A DNA stretch of 64,000 nucleotides from Sphagnum compactum (GCA_965153455.1 OZ234502.1:13299495-13363494), one strand, 5' to 3'; shown: positions 13,001-27,425, numbered from the stretch's first letter. The notes: generated by a model from the sequence alone, not told the origin. A program made the numbers and translations.

Positions 13001-16000
13001 GGACATTGGACCAAGGGAATGGGATCCACATTCTATTACGGGGCACACTAGGGGCATCAAGTCTTTTATCAAATTGAGTCCGGATGTGTCGCAACTTTGT
13101 TTCGGGCGGCGACGAACGACAAAATGTCGTCAACGTGACCAAAATTGCTTTGTCGGTTCTGCCCTTCAGGGTAGAGAGTAGAGACACTGTGATGCACTCA
13201 GAAACGGGCCAAAAGTTTGGTATCCCTACATTCTAGGAGGGTCATGTGAAGTCCACTTTAGAAACATTTCGGGCATCACTCAAGGGATCCACTTGGGTTT
13301 TCCACCATGTTAACCACCATGTGTTCCCAATTTAGTATGTTGAATGTTTATTGTCCTTATGGATGCGATTTAAAAGGCAGAGAGCCCTTATGCGACGAGC
13401 CGCTTGTTCTGAATTTGATGAATTTGTTGGTGATTTGCAGGAGTTTTTCTATTTTATGTGTTTTTGGTAACGGTTTTGATGAAATGCAAGTATCGTAGCA
13501 CAGTCATGGACTCGTACTCTGTCTCTCTTAAAGGGTCTTCTTAACCGAGGTTTTTATACTCTTGGCATTGTGATATGTATGGCAGCTAGGCGATGTCACA
13601 GTTTGCCAGGTTTATGCATCTGACTATAGCTGCCAATGACCCCTCTGATAGGACCTGGGATTGGAATGCTTTAAACTTCACCTGTCTGGAGCAAATTTGC
13701 AGTTTTCAGGCAAATTCTGATTGAAGCATTTCTGCTGCAAATCAGAACTTCCAAAGTACTTACGGATGTTCTATGCTCCAGCGTGTCACTGCGTCACCAA
13801 GATGGAAATCCTGGATGAGCCAAAAAAGTTCTAGCCGGTAAATTTGGAAGTAATGGACATCAACCATAAGCCATCACCAAAAGTGGAATAGTGACAACTG
13901 ATCAGACACACATGGTGGAAATGGCTTTGAAGAATCTGAAGTTGAATCCTGCTCTGGAAGAGTAAGCTGCCAATTGTTTTATGTACACTTTGTTGCATTA
14001 GGAATGTTTCTGTATCGCTAAAGTTGCTTTGATTCTGATACAGACAAGGTGCTGCGGTTAGTGCTGCATCCTTGTTTGCATCATCAGCTTCAAGTTTCCT
14101 CTATGGGATATTAGGGTATAGGTGGATTGAGTAAGCCTTTACAACCACACCCAAACACCCCAGTTTGCAGCAGAGGAGCTTCAGTCACCACCACAACAGT
14201 CGCCACTCCTACCCTACAAAGGCATGGAGAAGCAGTGTGCCAACAACCAAACTGCTCACAGCCCAGTAATGTATTCCTGGCTGCAAATCACGGTGATGTC
14301 ATGATAGGTCTGAGTCCAAGGGCTACTAGAGAGTCAGCTATTGTACTATCTCGTGAATGACAGCAAGCTAGCCGCAAGTGGAGGGGGGAAACGCCAGCGT
14401 CTAAATCGGAAGAACGCAACTTTAGAGAACTTGTGAAGCGATGCTGGTGCAGATTGGATAGGTCCACCAGTCACAGGAAGAGGGCTATCTCAGGCTAGCA
14501 AAGTGTTCGCAGTGCTGACGGAATTGTGCATAGCTCGTCATCGAATCAGTTGGAGAAGCTTACCTCTGATACACATGTGACAAATGAAGGAGAGGATAGT
14601 GGTGGTACTTGGAATGAGTCCAGAAGTTACAGCCATAGTTCAGCTTTTGAAGTTCCAGCTGGAAACATGTTCCAGTTCTTTGCAGATCTGGAAAGTTCAC
14701 GACCCATTTGTGACCTTCACCAGTTTTTCGGGACAGTTTCTTTCTAGATGTCCATTAGGCATGGATGCTGTCATGGACCCTGTTGGAGTGAATGTTGGGT
14801 GTGATCTGTAAAAGCAAGCATGGGGTTAAGGGTAGAAATGTCCTTTTGATCATTGAGTGCTTGCACAGATCATGAGTGAGTCTTCTTGTTGCTTGCAGAA
14901 ATATGTCAGATATTCAAATGGAGATTGTTGTATAATTGTTTCCCCAAGATTTTGCATAGATTATTGTGCACTTAATCTTCTTTCTTTGTTGGGAGCTGAT
15001 GAAGTCAGTAGGGAGTACTGGCAGCTTGTCATGGCTGTTCATAGTGGTCTGATATTTTGTGAGATACAGGTTAGACCACAGTCAGTCTTATTGTGTTTGT
15101 TTTTGTTTTGCAGGAACTGACATGACCATTAGATTTAAAGTATTATTTCATAGTTTTCTTGTAATCTAATAGACATGTTCTTTGATCATGGATTATGCGT
15201 GCAGTAAGTGAAGGTAAGTGAAGGACTTTGGGCAGATTAAGTCTATATGTCTTCTTCCCTGTTTGCAGATGATATGACTACTGCACAATCAGCAAAACAT
15301 GCACCAGGGACTGAGGCTTCTCCTGTAGGTAGCAGTCCGGAAAACGCTGTCAGCACTACCTCTACAGTTTTGTAACTATATGAAGAGCTAGATGATTTTT
15401 CTTGAAGACTTTATGCAACCACATCCTATTGCTGGCATCAGTCTGCCCAGTTGAAGTGATGGATCTCTTCTGGTTGATGTGGCAGGTTATGCTGACTCTA
15501 GAAGAACAGGAGCTTGACTGGCACAATGGAAGAGAAAAGACCAACTATGCTTTTTGGAAGTGCCCCATGTGCACAGTAGCTTCTTCGAAGTGTCTTGTGT
15601 GTGCTGTAGCTTCTTAGAGGCACATCCTAAATTCTGTATCCAATATATATTCAGAATACTTAGTGTACTCATTGATGATGGAGTGAAGAAACTCAGCTTG
15701 GATGTATACTCATTTGTTCCAGTGGGTACCACATGAGAGTTTCATGGATAGCAGATGTCATGTCTACTGGTTATCCATAAGGTTTGTCGGAGGTTCAGCT
15801 TGATAAATATGTATTTGTTCCCATTTATACTGTGTGAGTCCTTTGCAATCTTTCATGGCTTTCATGTCTTTCGAGGATAAACAAGATTTTGCTGATGAAC
15901 ATCCAGTTTCTGATGGCATTATTGTTTAAGAAGGATCAGAGCTTCCAGTCATGTCAATATATGTGACGATGATGCTAATGTGACCTCTCACATTCGTTGA

Positions 16001-16177
16001 CAAAACAGAAATGCCCTAGCCATGTATGAGTCTGAAATTGTGCATTGGAGTCTAGTCTGTCTTAGTTTTGTACTCTTAATGCCATAATATGCTCTGGTGT
16101 GCAAACCCTGGCTCTTTGATTGAAAGGATATATTGGCCACTTGTAGCATATGCAGGAGATTCACTTATATTCACCAA
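13001..16177 (+). other. possible spliced transcript of unknown nature, no gene recognised
   Basis: Several short plus-strand pieces look exon-like, such as 13905-13961 (read MVEMALKNLKLNPALEE) with a piece after ATACAG near 14040, 14526-14747, and 15269-15330 after TTTGCAG. They cannot be joined into a protein I recognise, and stop codons are frequent. The stretch could be a long non-coding RNA divergent from MED14, a decayed gene, or chance. I do not assign a product. Confidence 0.25.
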
Positions 16178-16503
16178 GAGAAACTCCACCAGTGCTCAGT
16201 ATGTGACCCTGCAAATTAAAATTGGATGAAGAAAGTCAAAACATGCTAGGTTGGCTCAGCAAAATGGTTGTGGCCCAGCAATTTTGCACAGTTTGCTAAG
16301 GCTGGTAAAAGGCACAACAAAGCCTGACGTGCTGTTGACTGGTTAGATAGTTTGATCGGTCCAGGTGGGTTGTTATTAGTAGTCTCCCACCTATTTGCAG
16401 TTTTAGTTTTAGTTTTATGGACAGGTTTGGAGAAAAGTAAATAATTAAACTTGGATGTGAAAAATATTTTTGCAGGGCATACTGAGCACTGCTGGAGATG
16501 CTC
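16178..16503 (-). mobile_element. Harbinger-type MITE, copy B (inverted)
   Basis: This 326-bp element has ends GAGAAACTCCACCAGTGCTC and, on the other strand, GAGCATCTCCAGCAGTGCTC, an inverted pair that extends into CAGTATGTGACCCTGCAAA. It is flanked on both sides by CAA, a 3-bp duplication. Its interior is the reverse complement of copy A (TTGGCTCAGCAAAATGG.. ..GGCCCAGCA..), so it belongs to the same family in opposite orientation. It has no coding capacity. Confidence 0.75.
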
Positions 16504-19500
16504 CAAGCTACACCAACAGGCCCAGTCCACCAGCACTGGAGTCAGGATCATTCTAACTGAAAACTTCCTTCAATCCTCCTATGTGCTCACTGTAAGAGAT
16601 GGATATGACAGAGCTTCTGACATTGGAGATCTGTTGCATGCTTATCCCCTTGTTGAATGCTCTGCTTACTGGTGGCAACAACAGGTAGTTGATGTTGGCT
16701 GGATTATCAAGAATTCATGGGTCTGCTTATGGTAGGCAGTCCAGAAATCTCACTTTCCCAGCAGTAGCTCAGCCGAACTTTTCATGGAGAGTTCTTCCAG
16801 CACCTAGGGACTTTTGTCCCAGGGAAAAAGGTTGGATTTTGGTTTCAGTTTAAAGCTAGTGTGTGCTGATGCCCTTGTGCCAAGGGCCTGTTAATTCGGG
16901 AATGCCCCAGCCCTCGGGTGTTACCCTACACTAAAAAACTTGTGAAGACATTCAGGCCTGTTATCCATATGACCCAGGCTTCAGCACTGTTGTTGGGTGT
17001 TCACCTTCGAGCAGAGCAATAGTCTGGACTGAGGTCCTTTGGTGACATGACTTTGTCAATGGTTGACAAATACATAATCTCATCAAGAGCATCTGATCAT
17101 TTACTTGGCAGAAAATTGTTATGTAGCATGCATTTGCCTAATCACATGCATCTCTGCTTCTTGACATTTATCAAAGACACTGAAGTCTCTTAGGTGCAGG
17201 CTGAAGCAGTGTGTTATGTGTTACAATGCACAACAAACAGTAGCCCATTGGAACCACTCATGAGGTACTGCCTCCACATTGGTCTCTTGTTCAGTTTATG
17301 AGATAGCTTTGTCTGTTTACAACCAGTATTGGATTTCATGTTGTTATCAATTGTCGATACCCACAACTCACAGTACCTACATGTTTCTTAAGAACAGTTT
17401 AAATCCACATTTAACTAATATACTTTCTTGGTTTCAGGTTGGGCTGTTCAATGATGAAGTGACATGAATGGTTGAAATAATTTCAAATAATTAAAATCCA
17501 CAAAGCTGCAGATCTGTGTTACTTTGATCATTCTCTTGTTCTTAAAGACACTTGCAGAAGTGTGAAGGGTTTGGCTCATTTTGTACGCACATCTGTGACC
17601 TTGTTTGAAACAAGAGAGATGGAGAATTTGACTCATTGGCAAAAGAGTTGCAGATTAGGGTTACTGATCATTGCACCATGTATTTTTACTGGCAGGGTAA
17701 TTCTAGAAAGACATTGTATGTTGGTTATGGAATAATTCAAACACTGTTATGGCATCTGAAACTGCTGCAGCAGAGGGTCACTCCAAAGTAAGGACATCAC
17801 TATTTACTTGAACAGATGATTGGGATAGTAAGAACAATTGTGTGAAGCATGAGACCAGCATTGGCTTTGGAGTTTAAAGCAAATTAGTCTCCTAAGAAGC
17901 TAGAGCTTCCTTTGCCATCCCCATGTAACATTTCCTAATTTTTTTGTGCCTGTCTGCTGTGCGTAATATACGAATGATGGAAGGATGCAGTAGTCAAGTC
18001 TAGAGAAGTACAGTACTTGATTAACTTGCACCTTTGTTCTGTAGGCAGGTGTTCAGTGGCTATGGCTTGTGTACAGTCTTATTATGTTTTTCTCTTATTC
18101 AGTAAATAGTCGTTAAGGTCAATTCGGTCACTTGTTGCATCTGTGATGTTACAGAGCTACAGAGACGAAGCTAATTGAGTGGCCATAGAACGAAGTTTTC
18201 TATGAAGTACTTGCAGCAGAGTTTGGCCAAAATTGTGCACCAAATCAGAATGAGGATGGAAAAAGAAGGGGATTATCACATTGAGCTTTTCACATCTAAA
18301 TTGGTTGCAATTCCTATCTTTAAATTTGCCTTGCCTAAACTTTCAGTGCTGCTTTTCTCTCTTCACTAAATCATATGTTGTAAGAAACAAAAAGTCTCCA
18401 AATTTTGCGAAACTATACCCTGTTTCATCAAATGGTGCTGAATTTCTCTCAAGTTTTGATTTCTCTTAAATTAGGGGTGGAACATGGATGTAAGACTCAC
18501 CCCCAAAAATACTTTTGCTCACTTTTTGATTTCATTCCAGGTAGGGATATTGAAACAGGGATTTAAGAGTCAACCCCTAATGAAAACACAAGGTGACTTT
18601 AGAGATAACTTTACTAATGCCAAAGAACGCTCTGTCCCATTGAATCAAGTTCAAACAAAATCGATTCACAAAAAGAAGATGCGAATGAAGAGAAGATGCA
18701 AAATGAGCACAACAAATAAATCACAAGAAAGAGTATGCCCATCATGCATTGCAGATCAAAAAAAAATCATGAGCTGCTTTGGACTACTTACATCTTGGCC
18801 AAATGGGTTGCATAGCCTGTCCAAAGCAGAGTTCCATAGGGAAGGTCCGAGCTTTCATCATACAAACCCTAGTACCAGTCTAGATCAGCAAAGTCAAATC
18901 ATTGCTAAAAATTATAGTTCTATTAAATTGTAGGGATTTATTTTTTTCGGTGGGATCTTTTTCTCTATACACATTCTTGGATCATGAATTTTGATTTCTT
19001 GGTTCATCAGAGCCTGTGAAATTATAGCTCCAGAAATTTATGTTTTTGTTGCCAATGCTTAATACTCGATATGCACAAGGTACAAACAGAAATATGCTTG
19101 ACCTTTCAAAGCATTCATTATTGGGGCCCAGATTCTAACAATCACCACCTTCTTCTCTTTCAAGGAATAGCACAAAATTCTCCCTTGTTTCTTATAATAC
19201 CTTTGTACATTTTCCGAATCAGCAGTGTGTTTATAAATAAAGTTTTGCAGGGTTTTGATGATTAGCACAAAAAGATCTGGACAACAAAATTTCTTGGGTC
19301 ATGGAAGGGTGATGCAATCAACGCTTACATGGTGACCAACAAACAACTCCAGCACATTCTTGATGTCGTACATCTCGTTGTTGCGGGAGACACATGTGAA
19401 TGTCATAACACACGTGTGCTCATTATAAATATAATGCAATGGGGAAAGAATCTTACATTTTTAAGGTATGCTCAAAATACATTAAAAAAAACCTTAATCT

Positions 19501-19950
19501 TGATAGTGCTTCCCATTGCATCAAGGATGTTGTTTGGATAAGGTGTTTTGTGCTAAGAATTGGAGCTAAGACTTCATCCCTTAGCAAAATTTGATCATCT
19601 AGATTTCGTGGTAAAAGACGAAAATTGTGTGTACATACAATGATTAGAACAACTTCAAACATATACTACATGTAGAGATTAACACCAATGTTAAAGTAAT
19701 CGCTCTAACTTAAACTATAACAAGTTCCTCAAATGACCAAATTTGGCTTTCATAGTTAACATGATTTTGCATAATGACATTGTCAACCAAACTTTCTAAT
19801 GAGGGCCAATAAAAATGCATGAAATTGACAAGTGAGTTTGGCAACTAGTAATTGTACCTGTTTGAATAAGATGGCATGCAATATTAAATCACCTATGAAT
19901 CACATTACTAGTTGCAAAAATAACTAAATTTTTATTTATCATTAGATGCC
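16504..19950. other. intergenic DNA, no gene recognised
   Basis: The longest frame (plus strand, 18484-18933, 149 codons) is Lys/Ser/Gln-rich with no motif or splice context I can support. Nothing else stands out apart from a gradual fall in GC content toward 19 kb. Confidence 0.5.
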
Positions 19951-21334
19951 ACTATTCGTTGAATGATATGACTATTTTTTTCATTTTCATTTTTGTTCAA
20001 GCTAGCAATAGTTGCAAGTGATAGTTATATATACAATTTAAAACCATTTTGTAGTTGCCTATGTGATTTCAAATTGTTTTAATATGGTGCCATGGAGGAT
20101 AATCACACATCAGCAATTGTAAAAATGGTTGATTTGAATGCAAGTTCCAAACACATGGGTTGGTATGGACAAAAATTGTGTAATGTATGGCAATTGCTCG
20201 TCTAAACCCAACATGTTGGTAGTTGTATTGTTATAAGTTTTTGCAACCAAAAAACACTCATAACAACCTTTGTAGGCATAAATTTGTTGCATCTTTTTTG
20301 CCAGATTGAAAAAATGAAAAAAATTGTGTTTTAGAAAATATGAAAGTTGTTGTGAAATTCCATCCTGATTATGAAATAATGAAGTGGGCCAATAGTCATA
20401 TTTTCTCAGATTGTGTATACCAATAACATTTATTACTTTCAAGAAATTGGAAAAGTCATATTTGGACCAACAAGTTGGATCCGTTAGTGCAATCAAACTT
20501 CTCCATCCTTTGCTTAATTGTTTTCACTTGTTTTCAAAAACCTCTTCTTACTTGCTTGTTTTATAAATGTCTTCATCAGTTAGGTGGTGGTTGTCATCAT
20601 CTTCTTGTTCAACTATTGCTCCATCAACCTCCTCCTTTGTCTTGTTTAGTAAAGAATCTAGATAGAAACAAACCTCAAAGACAAACTTGCTAACATTTTC
20701 TATAATGATCATCATACTTACAAAAAGATGTTGATTGTTTCTTCAACCAACAAAAAATATATATTTTCTTAAATGTTAGGTTATTAAACCGAAACCATAA
20801 TTGACTATTAGTGAAAACCACGGACCAATTTGAAATCATCACTTCAATTGGTCACCATCTTCATCTATTTCCTAAATGGCCATCTTCATACTTACTAGTT
20901 TCATTTCCCATAATTGACAAAAAGTTATAACCAACATAAAGTTTCCCAATTGTTTTGTCCCTTTTTACATGTTCTTGATTGTTGATATCTTGCTCCGACA
21001 ACAATGTCAATAAACGATTGGCAATAATCGTCATGTGAAATCTTCTTTTCATAGGTTTGTATGGAATAAACACAGATGTCATTCATCTATTATATTATTT
21101 GAACAGTGACGATGTGTGCATTGTTTAAACACAAATGTCATATGTTGTTTATATTGTTTAGACAAAAATGTTATATGTCTATTCATGTTGTTTACTCATG
21201 AAAATCATGCACACAACTTTCATGTTTAAATAATGCATAACATTTATGTTTTAACAATACGAACTTATGAAATAATTGTCACAAATGGCAATGCCATGGG
21301 GTTCATTCATTTGAATGTTCATCCATGACTTGTA

Positions 21335-21603
21335 TTGAACTTGTACTTAACTTCTAATTTAGTTTTAGTTCACTTTCAATTAGCTTATAGTTAAATTATA
21401 ATTCACTTCCAATTCACTTTTAGTTAATTTTTAGTTAACTTTCAATTAAGTCTCAATTAAGTTCTAGTTAAGTTCAAATTAACTTTTAGTTAAGTCATAG
21501 TTAACTCCTAATGAACTCCTAAATAACTCCCAAATAACTTTGAGTTAAGTCCTAATTAACTTTCAATTCAGTTTCAATTAACTCATAGTCAATTTTTAGT
21601 TAT
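21335..21603. repeat. degenerate short-period tandem array (TTAGTTAACTT type)
   Basis: About 270 bp are built of variants of a 10-12 bp word such as AGTTAACTT, AATTAACTTT, AATTCACTT, AGTTAAGTC and AAGTTCTAG. TTAA recurs in many of the units. The flanks lack the pattern. It looks like a decayed AT-rich minisatellite; the periodicity has not been computed. Confidence 0.6.
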
Positions 21604-23407
21604 GAAGGTTCTTAAGAAGTTTTTTTACTTGATGCACACATATTAGCCTCCTTGGAGCTAGGTTCTCAAAGGGGAATAAATAAGAATAGGATCCCTCATT
21701 TCCTTCAATATGTTCAACATTAGTTTTAGGCACAATCTTACACCATAACCTTGTCATGTTTTTTTCATGTTCATGTTTGCATATGTTAACATAATAAAAA
21801 TCCATTTTCACATTTGTTTTGCACACTTCACGTTCTCGTTGAGTTGAAATGTTGTGGGATGAAGTTTTTGCCTTTAAGGTTAATTTGGTAAAAAATTTGT
21901 AGTTTCTCATTCTAAATGTACGCATCAAATCTTGGCACTCTACAACAAAATGTTTGTTTTTCTTTCCAAGACCAATTTTAAGAATATTATGTGGATGCCT
22001 ACCATATATTCCCAACCACCAATACCCTCATTTGCATGCAACTACAATACCCATAATCCCCAACTTTGTTGAAATTGATACACATAAAATAATATTTTAT
22101 TTTAACTAAATTCACATCAATTGTGTTTTGTTCTATTCAAAATCAATTTTTGCACAAGAAACATGTGGCATAGTTCACAATTAAGGATTGAATGATAACA
22201 AGCCAAATAACCATTCATATTCCCAAAATTGTACATATAATACATCTATATCAACAAACCTTTGACGTCATAGGGGGTTGTGGTCATAGATATATATGGG
22301 CAAATTTAGTCATCAAAAGCAAGTGATTTTTTTGAATGGGTTTTTGAATGGGTTTTGGTACTAATCTCCACATACTTAACACATATGGTTATAAATCTTT
22401 TTTACCAAACTATTTATAGGCTTTTGTGTGAAAAGTTTTCATGATTGGTGGTGTCAAGATTTTTATAGTTCTTGTATTGTTTACTAGTAAGAAAGTCATA
22501 TGGAGCTGAATACTGGATTTGATCATGTGAAAGTATAATGATTTTTCCATTGAATTGTGAATCACGATGTAGAATATTTTGTTTTGTTTCCCATTGAAAC
22601 ATGTGTTACTTATGTTGATTTGCATTGGTTTATTATTATCATTTATGTTCTATTGATTTACTTTGCTTTGGTTTTATTTTCATTCAACCCAAAACATTTT
22701 TACTTAATATTCAATACACCCATGGTTCATTGAATACTACCCATGACATGTAATCAAGAATATATTACAATATAATCAGTTTAATGAGATTTTTACATTC
22801 ACATTGTCTATGCCAAATCATGGTTATCTTGAGCAATAATGAACTACAAGCAGATTTTAACTCATGATAACTAATTATACCTATAAAAATTATTGTTTAA
22901 ATGACCCAACCTACTCAATTTTACTCTAACTTTTTCAACTTGCATAACCTTGAAGAGCAAGTTTGTATTTGCAACAAAAATGTTCATGTTCAAAACTTTT
23001 GTCAAGTTCATGTTGATTTTATATATTATTGGTTAAACCTTCTCATCTCAATCACTATTATATTCATACTTACAAACCAATAGAAAACATTAGCACCACC
23101 CCAAAAGAAAAATTCAAAAGCTCTCATCACATAACCATATTCAAGCATGATATGGAGTTATTTGATTGAAAAAATAACTCATGATTTCAGTTCTTCAAAT
23201 TTTTCATCATCAAAGAACCATTGGTTTTGGGTTTTTGAGTTGAGGGGAAAACTATAATCAAAGAATTATTGGTTCTAGTTAGTTTACAAACATCAAAGGA
23301 TTGACAATTTTCATGAAGAACCAACAAATAACCACCACTAGTCATAAAGGTGGGTTTTTGAAAATTTCCCAACATAAATTTTTTTTATTAAATACCAAAA
23401 CTAGTTT

Positions 23408-23432
23408 GGGGGGGGAGGGGAGGGAGGGGGGG
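23408..23432 (+). repeat. G-run with quadruplex potential
   Basis: A 25-bp stretch consists only of G with three single A interruptions, giving four G-runs of at least three. This fits the usual G-quadruplex pattern. It is isolated in very AT-rich sequence and has no nearby gene. Confidence 0.7.
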
Positions 23433-26400
23433 TCAAATGAAGACATAAACCCAATAGAAAGAAATCAAATATGTCAATTTTTTTCAAAAGACAAACAAAC
23501 AAACATCACTTTTTCATCAGTTGGTTCGATAAAAGGTTCCCAAACATTTTATATTCCATTGTAAGTTAATGAGATAGCAAAGTTGGTTTCTATGTTAAAT
23601 GTTTCCATACATTCATGTAAGCTTGCTAAATGTTGGTTACCAACAAAAGTGGAATCATTTGTTTTAACAACAACAACAAAAAGAATAATTTCAACTTTTG
23701 TCAAATAAACACACTTGAAACAATGAATGCAAATTAAAAATCTTTCAAATCTTGAACCTGAGAGTCTCATTTAATTGTTTCAAGAAACATCATGACCAAA
23801 CTTGGTTTAAGGTTTAAATGCATACCAAACCTCCAAAGTCATCAAAGATGGTTGCAAAGATGTTTTTGATTTCCATGTTAGCAATCAAATTGTCAAGTTT
23901 CCTTAATTTTTATATAAATGCTAGACCTCAAGTCAAATCTTTTAACAAGTTTTTATTAATGCACACTTGTAGGGATCACAAAGAAAGTTTTTACATGTTA
24001 GCATTGCCACCAACCATAAAAAAGATGAGATAAAAATGGTGGTGAGGACACAATAATGATTGAGTTAGTATTAGGTCTCTATATTTTTAAAAAACACATT
24101 TTTCAAGTCTTCTATTTACTAAAAAAAATACATAATTAGAAATCAACGACAATAGTTTCAATACCCACAAACTTGTGGGTTATTGATGAATAAGTTTTTA
24201 TCCATTTGTTTTGTTGGGAGAAGTTGTCACTTTGATTTGTCTCAAATTAAGAAACACACCCATGCCCATCAAATTAATTTGTATTTTCTTCTTTTTTTAT
24301 TATTGTTCTACAACAGTTGATTATATTTGCCACCTTGTAGCCAAAAAAAAACATGAAAATGGTAGACGTAGTTTGTATGTACTAAAGAGATTTCAAGGTT
24401 CATGTTTGTTGAGGTCGGATTTGGCTATGGCATGGCTAAAGAAGCTACTACCATTGTGCACTTTCTTGGCTAGGTAATAGTTCACTAGCTTCTTGTCCAT
24501 GGGGAAAAAGCAAAAGCTAGGAAGTAGCCATAATTGATTCCTAGTTGTTGTTACATGTTGTTTAGGCTTCTTATTTTCCTCTTGTTGTTGCCACTTATGT
24601 CATCTACTATTTTCTATGCACATTGTTGTTGTTGTCATTGTAGTGGTGGTGTTGCCACGATGATGATGATCAAACAAGAATTGAAGTTGTTGGGTGTTCA
24701 AATTTTTAATGCAATTTTATGTCTTTTGGTCAAATATTGATGATTCTTTTGGGGGCCCATAAACTTTTGAATTGGTTGTTGTAGTAGTACTATGACTAGG
24801 ATTAAGAATTGACCATTTGAAGTTGGAAAGTCTATTAGAGAAGGAAGTCAAAACTCAAAACCAATAGAAACCAATTTTTTTAAAATTGTAATAATTTGAT
24901 AATCTTCTTATAATGGTTCAAGATTCTGGAAATGTTATAAACTACTATTGGTGTTAGAAAGATGGGGGGTAAAAGCACACTACACTCACCCTTTTTGGGA
25001 GTCACAGTGGTAATTTTTTTGGGGTGAGTCAAATATTCTTGCATTGTATTCAAATCTATTTGAAAAACTTGGCAAAAGTGAGACGAAAAATTGAAACCTA
25101 CATTTTAATCTTTTAAACCCCAAAAAAAAATTATCAAAAGGATAAATGTTCAATCCAAGATGGACTTTACAAAAGATGATACATCCAATGTCATAGTCCA
25201 AACTACCCCAAAAAATTATCAGTATGGATTTTTATTTTAGTGGAGTTGGAAACTAAGCCTGTAATTTTTACCACCACACATTTGAAATACCATAACACTT
25301 AAGATGAAAAAATCAAGCAAGAAAAAATCTCTCAAAATTTCAAATGAAAATTTGAAATTTATAAAGTCTTTTTCGATATTTAAATTGATTTTTCAAGGCC
25401 CATATTCTTAGAAGGTTTTTAAATAGTTTAAATTATGGTGGTATGAATTTGGAAATGGAAAAGAATGTGAACTTCAACATCATTTAAATGTTTTTTTTTC
25501 TGAAAAATCATTGGATTTGGACTATAAAAATGGACTTTCATTCACCCTTTTTGGGTGAAAGTAGTGTGCATTTATCATGGGTGTGAGGACTAAGGATCCT
25601 TCCCCTTGGATTTAAAAGTTGTGAACAATAATATAAAACCCATGATAGTAATAATATCTTTCAAAGAAGAGAACCATATGAAGACAAATGCATTCATTGA
25701 TATGCAAAATTATGAACATGATCATCATCCATTAGAAAAGAAAGAAAAGGGTGAACATCAATAAGAAGCCAAACAACAAAATGAAGCATAGTAAAAAAAC
25801 ACAACACATAAGGTGTGTGAAACCAAATAATAGTAAGAAACAAGAAGATGTTCCATACAATTGTGTGTTTGAGACCAACAATTCTTCATTTGTTGTACAA
25901 AAAAGGTTTAACCAAAAGCTCCCATGATTCAAATCACTAGATCATCATCATTAATCTAAATCACATGATTTTTCATGCACATGTTGTGTTTAAGTGACAT
26001 GGGGCTTAATGATCTTAATTAGTGTGTTGAGATCTTGGTGTAAAATTTGAAATTTCATCAACTTTTCAATAAATGTTACTAAAATGAAAAAGAACCTTAA
26101 AAAATGTCAATAAGTGGTCTATAGGTGAAACTAAATGTAATATGTAAAAAAACAAAAGAAAGAGAGAATGAAAGATTCATTGGTAGTAAGAGACTAACAT
26201 GCTCCAAACACAACCAACGAAGGGAATGGAAATGGTTTTGTGTTCCCCTCATCTTTCAAGTAAAGTTCAATGGAGTAACAAGTTCTTAAGAAAATTTCTT
26301 TTTCTTCCCCTCCTCCTATAATGCAACCTTCTTCACATTTCTTCACCATGATAATGTAGTTTAGGGTTGGAAGTTTAGGATCCAATCCTAAGACGATAAG

Positions 26401-27039
26401 GCCTAGGATATGAAGAACATAGTGGTGAGTAGCAATTTATGTGGTATCTCAAAGCTGCATTGAGCCATGCTTGAATGTTTTGAAGCTAAAGTGCATGTCG
26501 TGCAATAGTGTAGGTTTTTTCCGCATTCTGGAGAATGAAAACCATGAGATCCAAGACCCTAGAACAATGTGCGAGATGGAGATCAAGCTTACATTCCCTA
26601 TAGCTCCATGCATGACTTGAAATGTTAATGTCTATGCATCTACCATTGTGTTGGAACCTCTCTCCAGTGCAATATTCATGAGAATCATTCCTACTTCTTG
26701 TGCCGTTGCACCCAAGGTACGTGAGTTAGAATACAAAGCATCGCTACAAGCTTTTAAGTATAGTGTTGCACCACATGCGATGATAATCATGTCTGGCTAC
26801 TGTAGGAGATGACGTTGTGGTGCTTGATGAGCTCCTCCAACTTCTACTACTAGTAAAAAGAAAACGGTGGTGCAGCAAAGAATGACAACCAATGAAGAAA
26901 CAAAAACAATGGCTGTAAGGAATTTGCAGCTACCCATTAATTCTTCGAGTAGCCGACAATGCCTTTTCTACCACCACCAACCACAACCACCACGAAGCTT
27001 GCTATTTAGTATTGGAGGTTCTTCACAAAGCTCTTCACA

Positions 27040-27425
27040 ATTTCAACTCTTTATTCAATGTTTTGACATTTGTAAAACTTTTCACAATTTAGATCCCATG
27101 AGCACCTTAAGCCAAAATGTCTTGTAAAAACACAAAGCCAAATGTCCTTAGGCCTACTTTGAAGCCACCCTAAGCCATAGACCCAAAAACATGGGTTCAA
27201 AATAAATGAATTTTGGCTTAGTGTCACAAAACTTTTCAAAATTTTGACTCTTTTACTCAATGCTCTTGCATTTGTAAAACTCTTCACAATCTGGATCCCA
27301 TGAGCACCCTAAACCAACTGTCTATAAAAACACAGAGCCAAATGTCCTTAAGCCTACTTTAAAGTCACCCTAAGCCATAGACCCAAAAACATGGGTTCAA
27401 AATAAATGAGTTTTGGCCTAGTGTT
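27040..27425. repeat. tandem duplication, period about 200 bp
   Basis: Two adjacent units share long exact words: ATCCCATGAGCACC, ACACA(A/G)AGCCAAATGTCCTTA, CACCCTAAGCCATAGACC and CAAAAACATGGGTTCAAAAT. The second begins near 27241. Differences are scattered substitutions and a small deletion, so the duplication is old. It is followed by further diverged GGCCTAGTGTTAG and CCTAAGGTTAG words. Confidence 0.75.

Noticed and set aside
18484-18933. 149-codon plus-strand frame
   Set aside because: No motif, no splice context and a low-complexity basic composition; open length alone is not enough in this sequence.
20110-22015. Minus-strand frames that might be transposase remnants
   Set aside because: I could not identify any catalytic motif, terminal repeat or target duplication, so no element is called.
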